Positions 1-7,046 of a stretch of 24,877 nucleotides of DNA are shown piece by piece. Both the position numbers and the translations under genes were made by a program. Origin of the DNA: Phycisphaerales bacterium UBA2396 (GTDB lineage Bacteria; Planctomycetota; Phycisphaerae; Phycisphaerales; UBA1924); NCBI GenBank assembly GCA_002343325.1, contig DDSG01000186.1, forward strand, positions 1 to 24,877, read 5' to 3'. Positions within the stretch are counted from its first letter, which is position 1. Every line of letters starts with the position of its first letter. Below the pieces are notes generated by a model. It had not been told where the DNA came from, did not search any database, and worked only from the letters and a program-made list of their open reading frames with translations.

Positions 1-51
1 CACCCCCTTCCCACCCCGCGCCACAGCCAAGACAGCACACAAGCAGCCCAC

Positions 52-80
52 TTGACACCCCCCCCCGAAGTAAGTACACT
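52..80 (+). promoter_or_regulatory. Sigma-70-type promoter ahead of the Cys-rich gene
   Basis: A perfect -35 hexamer TTGACA (52-57) is followed after exactly 17 bases by TACACT (75-80), which matches four of six consensus -10 positions. Transcription would start near 86-88, just before the ribosome binding site GGAGG (91-95) and the ATG at 102, giving a very short leader. The spacer holds a run of nine C. Bases 1-51 show no gene. Confidence 0.7.
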
Positions 81-101
81 CGTACGAATCGGAGGTACAC
101 C

Positions 102-395
102 ATGAACGAGTACTCGACGAGATGTCGTCATTTCTGGGCGGTCGCGGCCGTGTGCTTCGGGGCGGCGTCTGGACTGTCCGCCCTCGCTCAAACGCCGCCG
201 CCTCAGGAACTTCGCTGCAAGAAATGCCGGGCGAATCAGTGCGTGACAGCGGGATCGACACAACCCCCCGGCGGCAACCCCTGCCCGGTGACCGACCCGT
301 GCTGCTGCTGCCTTGACAGCGGTGTGTGGAAGTGCCTTTGCAAGCCCGCGTCGGAATGCGAAACGCAGGGGGATTGCTTCTCGAACCCGGTGTGA
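102..395 (+). CDS. Small exported cysteine-rich protein (97 aa)
   Basis: No family recognised. The start is well supported by GGAGG at 91-95, six bases before the ATG. Residues 1-30 look like a Sec signal peptide: a basic n-region (Arg7, Arg9), a hydrophobic stretch around 11-27, and an Ala-Leu-Ala|Gln type cleavage site near residue 29/30. The mature part is only about 68 residues but contains 12 cysteines, including a CxxC pair (CKKC), a run of four consecutive Cys (CCCC) and a CLC motif, plus one tryptophan. Such density suggests several disulfides in an extracytoplasmic protein, or a metal-binding peptide. It is followed after 24 bases by an anchored protein, then by a MauE-like membrane domain, a family linked to disulfide handling of Cys-rich partners. 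Function is unknown; export and cysteine content are seen directly, while the link to MauE is inference. Confidence 0.75.
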   Translation: MNEYSTRCRHFWAVAAVCFGAASGLSALAQTPPPQELRCKKCRANQCVTAGSTQPPGGNPCPVTDPCCCCLDSGVWKCLCKPASECETQGDCFSNPV

Positions 396-419
396 CCAGA
401 GACCGGAGGGAGGGTGGCC

Positions 420-1313
420 ATGAGTCAGCACACTCCACGGCGAGTGCTTCTTCTCTTCGCCTTAGGCTCGCTGGCGTTGGGCGGAGCGTTCTGGGCTCGG
501 ATCTCGCACCTCGAACGAGAGCGGAGGAGAGCGGCCGATTCGATCGGCGAAGTCGCCTCCGATGCTCGACGTGTCTTCACGTCTCTGCCGATCCGGCGCT
601 TTGATGCGAAGGCGGACTCGCCCGCGAACGCGGCTGCGTCGTGGAGATCCACTTTCGCGGCGGTCGGGATCGAGGGCATCGACGCATCCGACAGCACAGC
701 GGCGGCGACGCGAGAGGCGTTGATCGACGCGGCGGCTGACTTTGTGGTGTCTCGGTTTACGACGCTCGGGCCGGACGCGTACATCAACTACCGGCTCGCC
801 AGCGGGGCATCGTTCCGCGCTGATCGCGATGCGAGGCAGATGGGGCTTCACTCGATCTACCGCATGCTGACCGGGAAGGCCTGGTCCGACGGGCTCTCCA
901 CCGAGGCGGCATTCCGCGAGGCCTGGGTGGCGTACGCGTCGAGCCCGCAGTATCCGGTCCTGGTCGGGCTCTCCGCCGACCCCGCGGGCATGGCGATCGC
1001 GGTGCGAGAGATGGGCGAGTTTGATCAGTCCGTCGCCGTGCCCTCGCGTGGCGTGGGGCACGCGGGCTGGCGCGGCGCCGACGGAGGCTGCTCCCCGCAG
1101 TGGTTCGAGGTTCGGCCGACGATTCTGGACATGACCAAGGGTGGACGCAAGGTCCGCGCCGCCACGTTCGCCGTGGTCGGCGAGTTCTCGAACGGTGTGC
1201 GTCACCCGGTCGCCCTGGGGTTCGTCCAGCACCCCGAGGATGGGCGGTGGCGCCTCCACCATGTCTGCTTCTGGAACACACCCGATGGGCACAGCACACC
1301 CTTCCCGTTCTAG
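420..1313 (+). CDS. Hypothetical membrane-anchored extracytoplasmic protein (297 aa)
   Basis: I do not recognise the family. A strong GGAGGGAGG stretch (405-413) precedes two possible starts, GTG at 414 and ATG at 420; the ATG has the better spacing (10 bases after GGAGG). Residues about 8-26 form a single hydrophobic helix behind a basic start (PRR), followed by a short charged, possibly coiled segment (LERERRRAAD), so the rest is probably outside the cytoplasm. The body is a soluble alpha/beta-looking domain with only two cysteines, both near the C-terminus (GGCSPQW and HHVCFWN), which could pair. It lies 24 bases after the Cys-rich gene and 13 bases before the MauE-pseudopilin fusion, so the three are probably co-transcribed from the promoter at 52-80. 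Confidence 0.7.
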   Translation: MSQHTPRRVLLLFALGSLALGGAFWARISHLERERRRAADSIGEVASDARRVFTSLPIRRFDAKADSPANAAASWRSTFAAVGIEGIDASDSTAAATREALIDAAADFVVSRFTTLGPDAYINYRLASGASFRADRDARQMGLHSIYRMLTGKAWSDGLSTEAAFREAWVAYASSPQYPVLVGLSADPAGMAIAVREMGEFDQSVAVPSRGVGHAGWRGADGGCSPQWFEVRPTILDMTKGGRKVRAATFAVVGEFSNGVRHPVALGFVQHPEDGRWRLHHVCFWNTPDGHSTPFPF

Positions 1314-1326
1314 CGGCGCGTTGCTC

Positions 1327-2526
1327 ATGTTGAACTCAAGACCCATGGCAGTCTTCCTCTACCGCGCGATTGCCTTCGCTTGCGGATGCGTGTTTCTCTG
1401 GGCCGCCGCCGCCAAGTGGAATGATCCACAACCCTCCTTGAAGGCTGTGGAGCATCTGATTGCGTTTAACTCGTCAAGCGAATGGGCCGTCCTCGTCGTC
1501 TCAATTGCAGCGGCTTTGGAAACAGGCCTCGGACTCTTCCTCATCATTCGATCTACCCCTCCCATTCTCGTCTCTGCTATCGTCCTTCTTTTAGCCTTTA
1601 CAGCATTCCTCATACTGCTCTGGTTCGTGCCAGGGTCACCCTCGTGTGGGTGCTTCGGCAGAACCCGTGACGGAACGCTCGCATCGAACGCGACCGGGAT
1701 CTTCCGCAATGTTTCGCTCATCTGTGCCCTCGCTTGGTCACTTCCACGGGGCAGCACAGTTGCGTTTGGTCGAAGAAGCCGGCTACCAATCACAAGCGCT
1801 ACGACACGAGCCTTCACTCTCATCGAAGTGCTCGTCACGCTGTCGATCATCGTCCTTGTGATCGTTCTGGCGTTGCCGGTACTCTCGACGGCGCGGCGCT
1901 CGGGCCGGAACACCGAGAGTCTCTCGATGCTCCGCCAACTGACCGCGGGACTCCGCATGTACGCCGACGCCTCTCGCGACGCCTTCCCGTACGCCGGCGT
2001 CCCCGGGGACGTGCACGCGAACACGACCTACCGGGGATACGAGATCGCGACGGGCGAAGACTCACTCTCGGCGCAGTCCCGCTACTGGCCCACGCTCGTC
2101 GCCCCCGAGTTTCTTAATGTTCCCGCGCGCGCGATCGAGTTTCCGGGCACGCGAGAACTCCTCGAATCCCGCGGATTCCCGCCGTGGATCATCCGCTCGC
2201 GGTTCTTCCTCACGTTCACGGCGTTTGTCGCCCCCGAGGGATGGACCGACGGGGACCCTCCGAGTCCATCGGTCTTTCGAGCGGTGCGATGGTCCGAGGT
2301 CAGCTACCCCTCACGCAAGGGGCTTCTCGTTGATTTCGGCGCGGGCGGGTTTGTCGATCGCGGAGCCGACCTGCACAACGCGTTCGTTTCCTTCGCCGAC
2401 GGCTCGGCTCGCAGCGTCAGTTGGTTCAACATCGACAGCTCGCTCATCTGCTATCCGCCCTTCGCGCCGTTCTCGGGCAGCAACATGACCACGCGGCACG
2501 GCGTGCGCGGGCTCGACTCTCCGTGA
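1327..2526 (+). CDS. MauE/DoxX-like membrane domain fused to a type IV pseudopilin (399 aa)
   Basis: Residues about 8-140 contain four hydrophobic segments (about 8-28, 53-74, 78-101, 126-139) with a CGCFG motif at 107-111 after the third, typical of MauE/DoxX-type redox-associated membrane proteins. After a basic linker (140-161) comes a type III prepilin signal: Arg161-Ala162 then FTLIE (163-167), with Glu at +5 and a hydrophobic helix to about 187. A C-terminal pseudopilin domain follows, with FADGSAR, like the H-x9-DG motif of planctomycete pseudopilins. There is no in-frame ATG, GTG or TTG between the GTG at 1627, before CGCFG, and the GTG at 1828, inside the pilin helix, so the pilin cannot start separately with a normal codon. 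Four helices would put the linker in the cytoplasm, where prepilin peptidase cuts. The start is uncertain: ATG 1327 or ATG 1345, neither with a good ribosome binding site. G+C is about 49% at 1501-1620, against 68% at 1921-1980. Confidence 0.8.
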   Translation: MLNSRPMAVFLYRAIAFACGCVFLWAAAAKWNDPQPSLKAVEHLIAFNSSSEWAVLVVSIAAALETGLGLFLIIRSTPPILVSAIVLLLAFTAFLILLWFVPGSPSCGCFGRTRDGTLASNATGIFRNVSLICALAWSLPRGSTVAFGRRSRLPITSATTRAFTLIEVLVTLSIIVLVIVLALPVLSTARRSGRNTESLSMLRQLTAGLRMYADASRDAFPYAGVPGDVHANTTYRGYEIATGEDSLSAQSRYWPTLVAPEFLNVPARAIEFPGTRELLESRGFPPWIIRSRFFLTFTAFVAPEGWTDGDPPSPSVFRAVRWSEVSYPSRKGLLVDFGAGGFVDRGADLHNAFVSFADGSARSVSWFNIDSSLICYPPFAPFSGSNMTTRHGVRGLDSP

Positions 2527-2559
2527 TCGCGTTCGCGCCGCCGCACCAACGTGCAGACG

Positions 2560-3969
2560 CTAGAGGATCGGCAGCGACTCGCCCCACGCGGGCATCGAGA
2601 CGCCGACCTTGAGCTCGTTCCCTAGCCGGCCCGCCAGAACCTTTCTCGGGACGTCCTCGCCGTGGTTGAGGACGAACGCGGGGGGCTTCCCCGCCGGGCC
2701 CGGACGGATCGCCCTGGCCCAGTTCAGCAGCTCGGACTGGCCCGCGTGGGCCGAGAAGCCGTTGAGCGTGTGGACCTTCGCCCGCACCACCACGGTCGAA
2801 CCCATGATGCGGATCGTGTCGGCCCCGTCCACCAGACGCCTCCCGACGGTGTTCGCGGCCTGGAAGCCCACGATCATGATGTGCACACCCTTGCGCCACA
2901 CGTTGTGGCGGAGGTGGTGCAGGATCCGCCCGCCGGTACACATGCCGCTGGGAGCGATGACCACGCTCGATCCGAACATCCCGTTGAGCCGCTTGGACTC
3001 CTCGGCCGACTCGACCAACCGAAGCCCTTCCATCGCGAGCACCCCGTGCCCGTCGCGGCGTGCGAAATCCTGGGATTCCGAGTCGTACAGGTCGCTGTGC
3101 TTCTTGTACACCTCGAACGCCTTGGATGCCATCGGGCTGTCGACGAACACGGGAAACCTCGGCACCTGCTCCGTGTGGATCATCTCGTGCAGGTGGTAGA
3201 TCAACTGCTGGGCCCTGCCGACGGCAAAGCTCGGCACGATCACCCGCTCGCGGTCCCAGACCGCCTCCTTGATGATCCCCGTGAACTCCTCGACCGTCGC
3301 CTCCATCGTCCGATGGTCGCGGTCGCCGTAGGTCGACTCCATCACCACCAGGTCGGCGTCGGGTGGCGGGGTCGGGTCTCTCAGAATCGCCGAGCCGTGG
3401 TGTCCGATATCGCCCGAGAAGACCACCACCCGCGTTCGATCCTCCTCCGTCACCGTGACATGCAACGACGCCGACCCGAGCATGTGCCCGGCATCAAACC
3501 AGCGAACCTTGACACCCGGTGCGGCCTCAGTCGTGCCGCCGTACTTCACAGGCCTTAGCAGCGGGAAGACCTTCTCGGCGTCCTCGCCCGTGTAGAGGGG
3601 CTCGATCGGGGGCTCGCCGTTGAGCGCACGCCTCGCGTTGATCCGAAAGGCGTCCGCCTCCTGCAGCTTGGCCGAGTCACGCAGCATGATCTCCGCAAGG
3701 TCGCAGGTCGCCTCGGTCGCGTAGATCGGCCCGGCGAAACCCCGCTTGACGAGCAGTGGCAGCCGCCCGCAATGATCGATATGCGCGTGCGTGAGCAGGA
3801 CAGCATCGAGCGTTCTGGGATCAAAGGGTAGCTCTCGGAAGTTCCGGGCGTACTCCTCGCGTCCACCCTGATGAAGACCGCAATCCACCAGAACCTTGGC
3901 CGACGACGTCGCGAGCAGCGAGCATGACCCGGTAACTTCGCCCGCCGCCCCATAGAAGTGCACACGCAT
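2560..3969 (-). CDS. Beta-CASP metallo-beta-lactamase RNase (CPSF/YSH1-like, 469 aa)
   Basis: Two-zinc nuclease of the metallo-beta-lactamase/beta-CASP family, which processes or degrades RNA in the cytoplasm. Visible motifs: HAHIDH at 61-66 (motif 2), GHMLGS with His162 (motif 3), FSGDIGH with Asp187 (motif 4), ESTYGDRDH at 211-219 (start of the beta-CASP domain), the PSFAVGRAQQL and FVDSPMA blocks, APSGMCTGGR, FSAHAGQ (motif C) and a late VLNHGE. The length fits the 450-470 aa bacterial proteins with a C-terminal RNA-specificity domain rather than RNase J (about 550 aa). The ATG at 3969 begins directly at the conserved MRVHFYGAAGEVTGS start; a GGAG lies four bases upstream, inside the gap to a TACACT hexamer. 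It is divergent from arfB and convergent with the pseudopilin gene (33 bases between stops). Confidence 0.92.
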   Translation of the reverse strand: MRVHFYGAAGEVTGSCSLLATSSAKVLVDCGLHQGGREEYARNFRELPFDPRTLDAVLLTHAHIDHCGRLPLLVKRGFAGPIYATEATCDLAEIMLRDSAKLQEADAFRINARRALNGEPPIEPLYTGEDAEKVFPLLRPVKYGGTTEAAPGVKVRWFDAGHMLGSASLHVTVTEEDRTRVVVFSGDIGHHGSAILRDPTPPPDADLVVMESTYGDRDHRTMEATVEEFTGIIKEAVWDRERVIVPSFAVGRAQQLIYHLHEMIHTEQVPRFPVFVDSPMASKAFEVYKKHSDLYDSESQDFARRDGHGVLAMEGLRLVESAEESKRLNGMFGSSVVIAPSGMCTGGRILHHLRHNVWRKGVHIMIVGFQAANTVGRRLVDGADTIRIMGSTVVVRAKVHTLNGFSAHAGQSELLNWARAIRPGPAGKPPAFVLNHGEDVPRKVLAGRLGNELKVGVSMPAWGESLPIL

Positions 3970-3975
3970 CGCTCC

Positions 3976-3981
3976 AGTGTA
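3976..3981 (-). promoter_or_regulatory. Candidate -10 box (TACACT) six bases before the RNase start
   Basis: Read on the minus strand, TACACT is followed by six bases (GGAGCG) and then ATG 3969. If used, transcription would begin at or within a base or two of the ATG. No good -35 is visible. The same hexamer serves as -10 in the strong promoter at 52-80. It lies within 60 bases of the opposing arfB box. Confidence 0.45.
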
Positions 3982-4032
3982 CGAGAACCCGCCGGATCGC
4001 GCATTGGCATTCGTCGGGAAGTTGGGCCCCGC

Positions 4033-4038
4033 TAGAAT
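4033..4038 (+). promoter_or_regulatory. Candidate -10 box (TAGAAT) six bases before arfB
   Basis: TAGAAT matches five of six TATAAT positions and is separated from ATG 4045 by exactly six bases (CGTGGC), with no Shine-Dalgarno between. This arrangement fits a leaderless mRNA. A TTGGCA lies further upstream (4004-4009), but its 23-base spacing is too long for an ordinary -35. Confidence 0.5.
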
Positions 4039-4044
4039 CGTGGC

Positions 4045-4491
4045 ATGCACGCATCGGGCGAAGACAACACGGTGGCAGGGCTTGTGCTCGGTCCGGGAGT
4101 CGCGGTGCCGCTCGACCGCCTGCGGTTCGCCTTTGTCAGCAGCTCGGGCCCCGGCGGGCAAAACGTCAACAAGCGTGCGACCAAGTGCCAACTGCGTGTG
4201 CGGATCGAGGATCTTGGCCTCTCCCTCGAGCAGACCGCCCGTCTCGCCGCCCAGGCGGGTTCTTCGATCACCGCCGAGCACGAGCTGCTGATCGTCTGCG
4301 ATGCGTACCGCTCGCAGGAGCGCAACAAGGCCGAGACGCTGGACCGCCTGCGAGAGATCGTCCTTCGCGCCCTGATCCGCCCGAAGCGTCGCGTGGCGAC
4401 CAAGCCCACGCGGGGATCGCGAGAGCGTCGGATCAACGACAAAAAAGCCCGGGGCGAGGTCAAGCGGATGCGATCCAAGCAGGGCGACTGA
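4045..4491 (+). CDS. arfB: Peptidyl-tRNA hydrolase ArfB (YaeJ/ICT1 family)
   Basis: Rescues ribosomes stalled on non-stop mRNA by hydrolysing peptidyl-tRNA in the ribosomal P/A region. The catalytic GGQ is at residues 37-39 in the context SSGPGGQNVNK, the standard release-factor-like core, and the protein is 148 aa, close to the E. coli protein's roughly 140. The C-terminus is a strongly basic tail (RPKRRVATKP, then RERRINDKKARGEVKRMRSKQ), which in ArfB enters the empty mRNA channel. It lacks the codon-recognition domains of RF1/RF2, so it is not a truncated release factor. An N-terminal extension of about 20 residues precedes the VPLDRLRF start of the usual domain. There is no Shine-Dalgarno; see the hexamer at 4033-4038. 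It converges on the ureohydrolase gene with 14 bases between stops. Confidence 0.95.
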   Translation: MHASGEDNTVAGLVLGPGVAVPLDRLRFAFVSSSGPGGQNVNKRATKCQLRVRIEDLGLSLEQTARLAAQAGSSITAEHELLIVCDAYRSQERNKAETLDRLREIVLRALIRPKRRVATKPTRGSRERRINDKKARGEVKRMRSKQGD

Positions 4492-4505
4492 TCGATCCCG
4501 CAGGC

Positions 4506-5474
4506 TCAGCCGAGGCGAGCGATCGCATCGAGCGCCAGGATCTCGAACACAACGTGCGCCGCGAGGAACGCCGTTGTCCCCGCGGGGTCTCGATCGGGAA
4601 GCACCTCGACCACATCCGCCCCGGCGACGCGCAGCCCTCGCAACGACCGCAGAACGCTCAGCACCTCTCGCGACGTGAAGCCGCCCGGGCAGGGTGTTCC
4701 CGTGCCGGGCGCGAAGGCCGGATCGACCGCGTCGATGTCGAACGAGATGTACGCGGGGCGCTCGCCGACGCGTCGCAGGAACCCCGAGAGGACCGCGGGC
4801 CCTTCCGCGTCCCATCGATCCTGCGTCAGCACCGTAACGCCTCGCGACGCCGCAAAATCGAGATCCTCGCCGCTGTTGAGCGGTCCCTTGACGCCGATGG
4901 AGATCATGGCGCCCGGATCGACCACGCCGTCCTCGATCGCCCGGCGGAAGGGCGAGGCGTGCCCCCACCGCTCGCCCCAGACGGCATCGACCGTGTCCAG
5001 ATGGGAATCAAAGTGGACGAGCGCGAGCCCGCCCGCCGGCGAACCAAGCCGCTCGTACGTCGCCCGCATGTTGGCGTACGCGATGGAGTGGTCGCCGCCC
5101 AACGCGAAGAGCTTGGTACGCCCTCGCTCGCCGAGGGAGCCCGCGAACGCCGTCGCGGCTTCGATCGTCTCGAGACAGTCATACGGCTTGAGCGGCGCGT
5201 CGCCGGCATCGGCGAGGCTCAGCAGACCCGCCACGTCCACGCGGTGCCCGAGGTGATACCGCTTGAGGTACTGCGACGCCTCACGGATCGCCCTTGGTCC
5301 GAAGCGTGCCCCGGGCCGATAGGTCACGCCACCGTCAAAGGGCACGCCGTAGATCGCCCAGTCGACCGGGCGGTGCTCGGGCCTGACGTCCTCAAGCCTC
5401 GGGTATCGCCCGAAGGTCACAAGCCCGGCGAAGCGCGGCGACACTCTGGCGTTGGGCAGTTCGGTCGATCCCAT
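4506..5474 (-). CDS. Ureohydrolase (arginase/agmatinase family, 322 aa)
   Basis: Mn-dependent hydrolase that splits a guanidino group to urea plus an amine. Metal ligands are all present: GGDHS (His129), DSHLD (Asp156, His158, Asp160) and SFDIDAVDP (Asp246, Asp248), followed by GTGTP and GGFTSRE. The DSHLD form and the WGERWGHASPFRRA block resemble the agmatinase/guanidino-acid hydrolase branch more than classical arginase, so the substrate cannot be fixed from sequence. The ATG at 5474 has an AGGAG nine bases upstream and lies only four bases after the astD stop, so it is the last gene of the aminotransferase-astA-astD operon. In enterobacteria, astB follows astD at this place. The likely substrate is therefore arginine (giving ornithine for AstA), N2-succinylarginine, or unrelated agmatine; context favours the first two, but this is inference. 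Confidence 0.88.
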   Translation of the reverse strand: MGSTELPNARVSPRFAGLVTFGRYPRLEDVRPEHRPVDWAIYGVPFDGGVTYRPGARFGPRAIREASQYLKRYHLGHRVDVAGLLSLADAGDAPLKPYDCLETIEAATAFAGSLGERGRTKLFALGGDHSIAYANMRATYERLGSPAGGLALVHFDSHLDTVDAVWGERWGHASPFRRAIEDGVVDPGAMISIGVKGPLNSGEDLDFAASRGVTVLTQDRWDAEGPAVLSGFLRRVGERPAYISFDIDAVDPAFAPGTGTPCPGGFTSREVLSVLRSLRGLRVAGADVVEVLPDRDPAGTTAFLAAHVVFEILALDAIARLG

Positions 5475-5478
5475 CGGT

Positions 5479-7029
5479 TCACGCTCCTGCGACCCACGAC
5501 TCCTCGAACCGCATGCCCGCGGGCACCTGCGCCGCCGAGCCCCCCTCGATCATCCCCGCCACCGGATACGCGCAGTAGTCGAGGCTGAAGCTCCCCGCCG
5601 GGCGATGATTCCCCGAAAGCCCGAGCCCGCCGAAGGGCAGCTTGCTGCTCGCACCCGCGGTGCCGGTGTTGACATTCACACAGCCGGCCCGTGCCTCGTG
5701 CAGGAACCGCTCGACCGACGCTCCATCCTTCGTGAAGATCGACGCCGCGAGCCCGTACCGTGTCGCGTTGACCTGCTCGATCCCCTCGTCGAGCGAGCCG
5801 ACCACACAGACGCGCAGCAGCGGCCCGAAGACCTCGACGTCGGCGCCGTCGCCGCGGTCATGCGCCACGAATCGGCTCACACGCAGCACGCCCGGCGTCA
5901 CGTACCACCCCGGGCCGTCCATCGCCGAGCAGGGCATCAGCGCCGCCGCACCATCACCCACGAACCTGGCCTGCGCCTCGAGAATCGCGCGACGGGCCTG
6001 CTCGGAGATCACCGGCCCCATGAACACCGGGTGCGATGCCGCGGGATCGCCGATCACCAGATTGCTCGCCGCCTTGCAGACCGCCGCGATCACCCGCTCG
6101 GCGACGTCGCGGTGCACGACGAGCCGCCGCGTGCACGTGCACCGCTGGCCGCTCGTGATGAACGCCGACCGCACGCACTCGATCACCGCCTGCTTCAGGT
6201 CCGCGTCGGGCATGATGAGGGCGGCGTTGTTCCCGCCCATCTCCAGCGCGCAGATCCGCCCCGGCGAATCCAGATTCGCCTCCAGGATCGCCCGCCCCAC
6301 CGGCCACGACCCCGTGAACAACACCCCATCAACCCCCTCGTGCCGCACCAGCCGTTGCGCCGCCTCGGCCCGCCCCTGCACCAGATTCACGACGCCCGGC
6401 GGAGCCCCCTCCGCGTCGAGCGCCTCCTGCAGCAGTTCGGCCAGCAACTGCCCGCAGCCCGGCGTCTTGTCGCTCGGCTTGAACACCACAGTGTTCCCCA
6501 TCGCCAGCGCGGGAACGATGTGCCCGTTCGGCAGGTGCATCGGGAAGTTGAACGGGCCCAGCACCGCCATCACCCCGTGCGGACGGAACCACGACCGACC
6601 AAGCCGCGTCTCCGCCAGCTTTGTCTCAATCCCCGTCACACGACGCATCGCCCCCTCGGGCCCCGTGTCGAGCGTGATATCAACCTTCGAACCGAGCAGA
6701 CCCGCCTCGGCCTTCGCGTCCCACGAGACCTTTCCCGTCTCGTCGCGGATCATCGCCGCGATCGCGTCCTGCTTGGCCGCACAGACCTGCTGATAGCGCC
6801 GCAGCACCGCGATCCGCCTCTCCAGAGGCCAACGCGACCAGACCTTCCCCGCTTCGCGTGCCGCCTCGACCGCGCGGTCAAGATGCGCGAGCGAGGACAC
6901 GCCTCCCCACACGCGGACCGATGGATTCGCGGGCGAGAACGAGGCGATCTCGCCGCCGCCCGAGGACAGTTCCAGCCAATGCCCGCCAACAAGGTCCGAG
7001 GGCCCACGACCGAGCGATCCGTGCCGCAT
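5479..7029 (-). CDS. astD: N-succinylglutamate 5-semialdehyde dehydrogenase
   Basis: NAD-dependent aldehyde dehydrogenase oxidising succinylglutamic semialdehyde to N-succinylglutamate, the fourth step of the arginine succinyltransferase pathway. The 516-aa protein shows the ALDH landmarks in AstD form: GPFNFPMHLPNGHIVPAL (159-176), FKPSDKTPG (183-191), FTGSWPVGR (nucleotide-site loop), EMGGNNA with general base Glu263, and the catalytic cysteine Cys297 in SGQRCTCTRR, a sequence typical of AstD rather than other ALDHs. The C-terminal KLPFGGLGLSGNHRP is also family-typical. The start is set by AGGAG just upstream of ATG 7029; longer in-frame readings would overlap astA and lack conserved sequence. 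It lies 17 bases after astA and four before the ureohydrolase, so tight co-transcription is expected. It is slightly longer than E. coli AstD (about 490 aa). Confidence 0.93.
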   Translation of the reverse strand: MRHGSLGRGPSDLVGGHWLELSSGGGEIASFSPANPSVRVWGGVSSLAHLDRAVEAAREAGKVWSRWPLERRIAVLRRYQQVCAAKQDAIAAMIRDETGKVSWDAKAEAGLLGSKVDITLDTGPEGAMRRVTGIETKLAETRLGRSWFRPHGVMAVLGPFNFPMHLPNGHIVPALAMGNTVVFKPSDKTPGCGQLLAELLQEALDAEGAPPGVVNLVQGRAEAAQRLVRHEGVDGVLFTGSWPVGRAILEANLDSPGRICALEMGGNNAALIMPDADLKQAVIECVRSAFITSGQRCTCTRRLVVHRDVAERVIAAVCKAASNLVIGDPAASHPVFMGPVISEQARRAILEAQARFVGDGAAALMPCSAMDGPGWYVTPGVLRVSRFVAHDRGDGADVEVFGPLLRVCVVGSLDEGIEQVNATRYGLAASIFTKDGASVERFLHEARAGCVNVNTGTAGASSKLPFGGLGLSGNHRPAGSFSLDYCAYPVAGMIEGGSAAQVPAGMRFEESWVAGA

Positions 7030-7046
7030 GCAACTCTCCTGAAAAC

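Noticed and set aside
462..1346. Long open frame on the minus strand opposite the anchored protein gene
   Set aside because: It lies opposite a well-supported gene, its translation is Arg/Pro/His-rich without domains, and such shadows are expected at this G+C.
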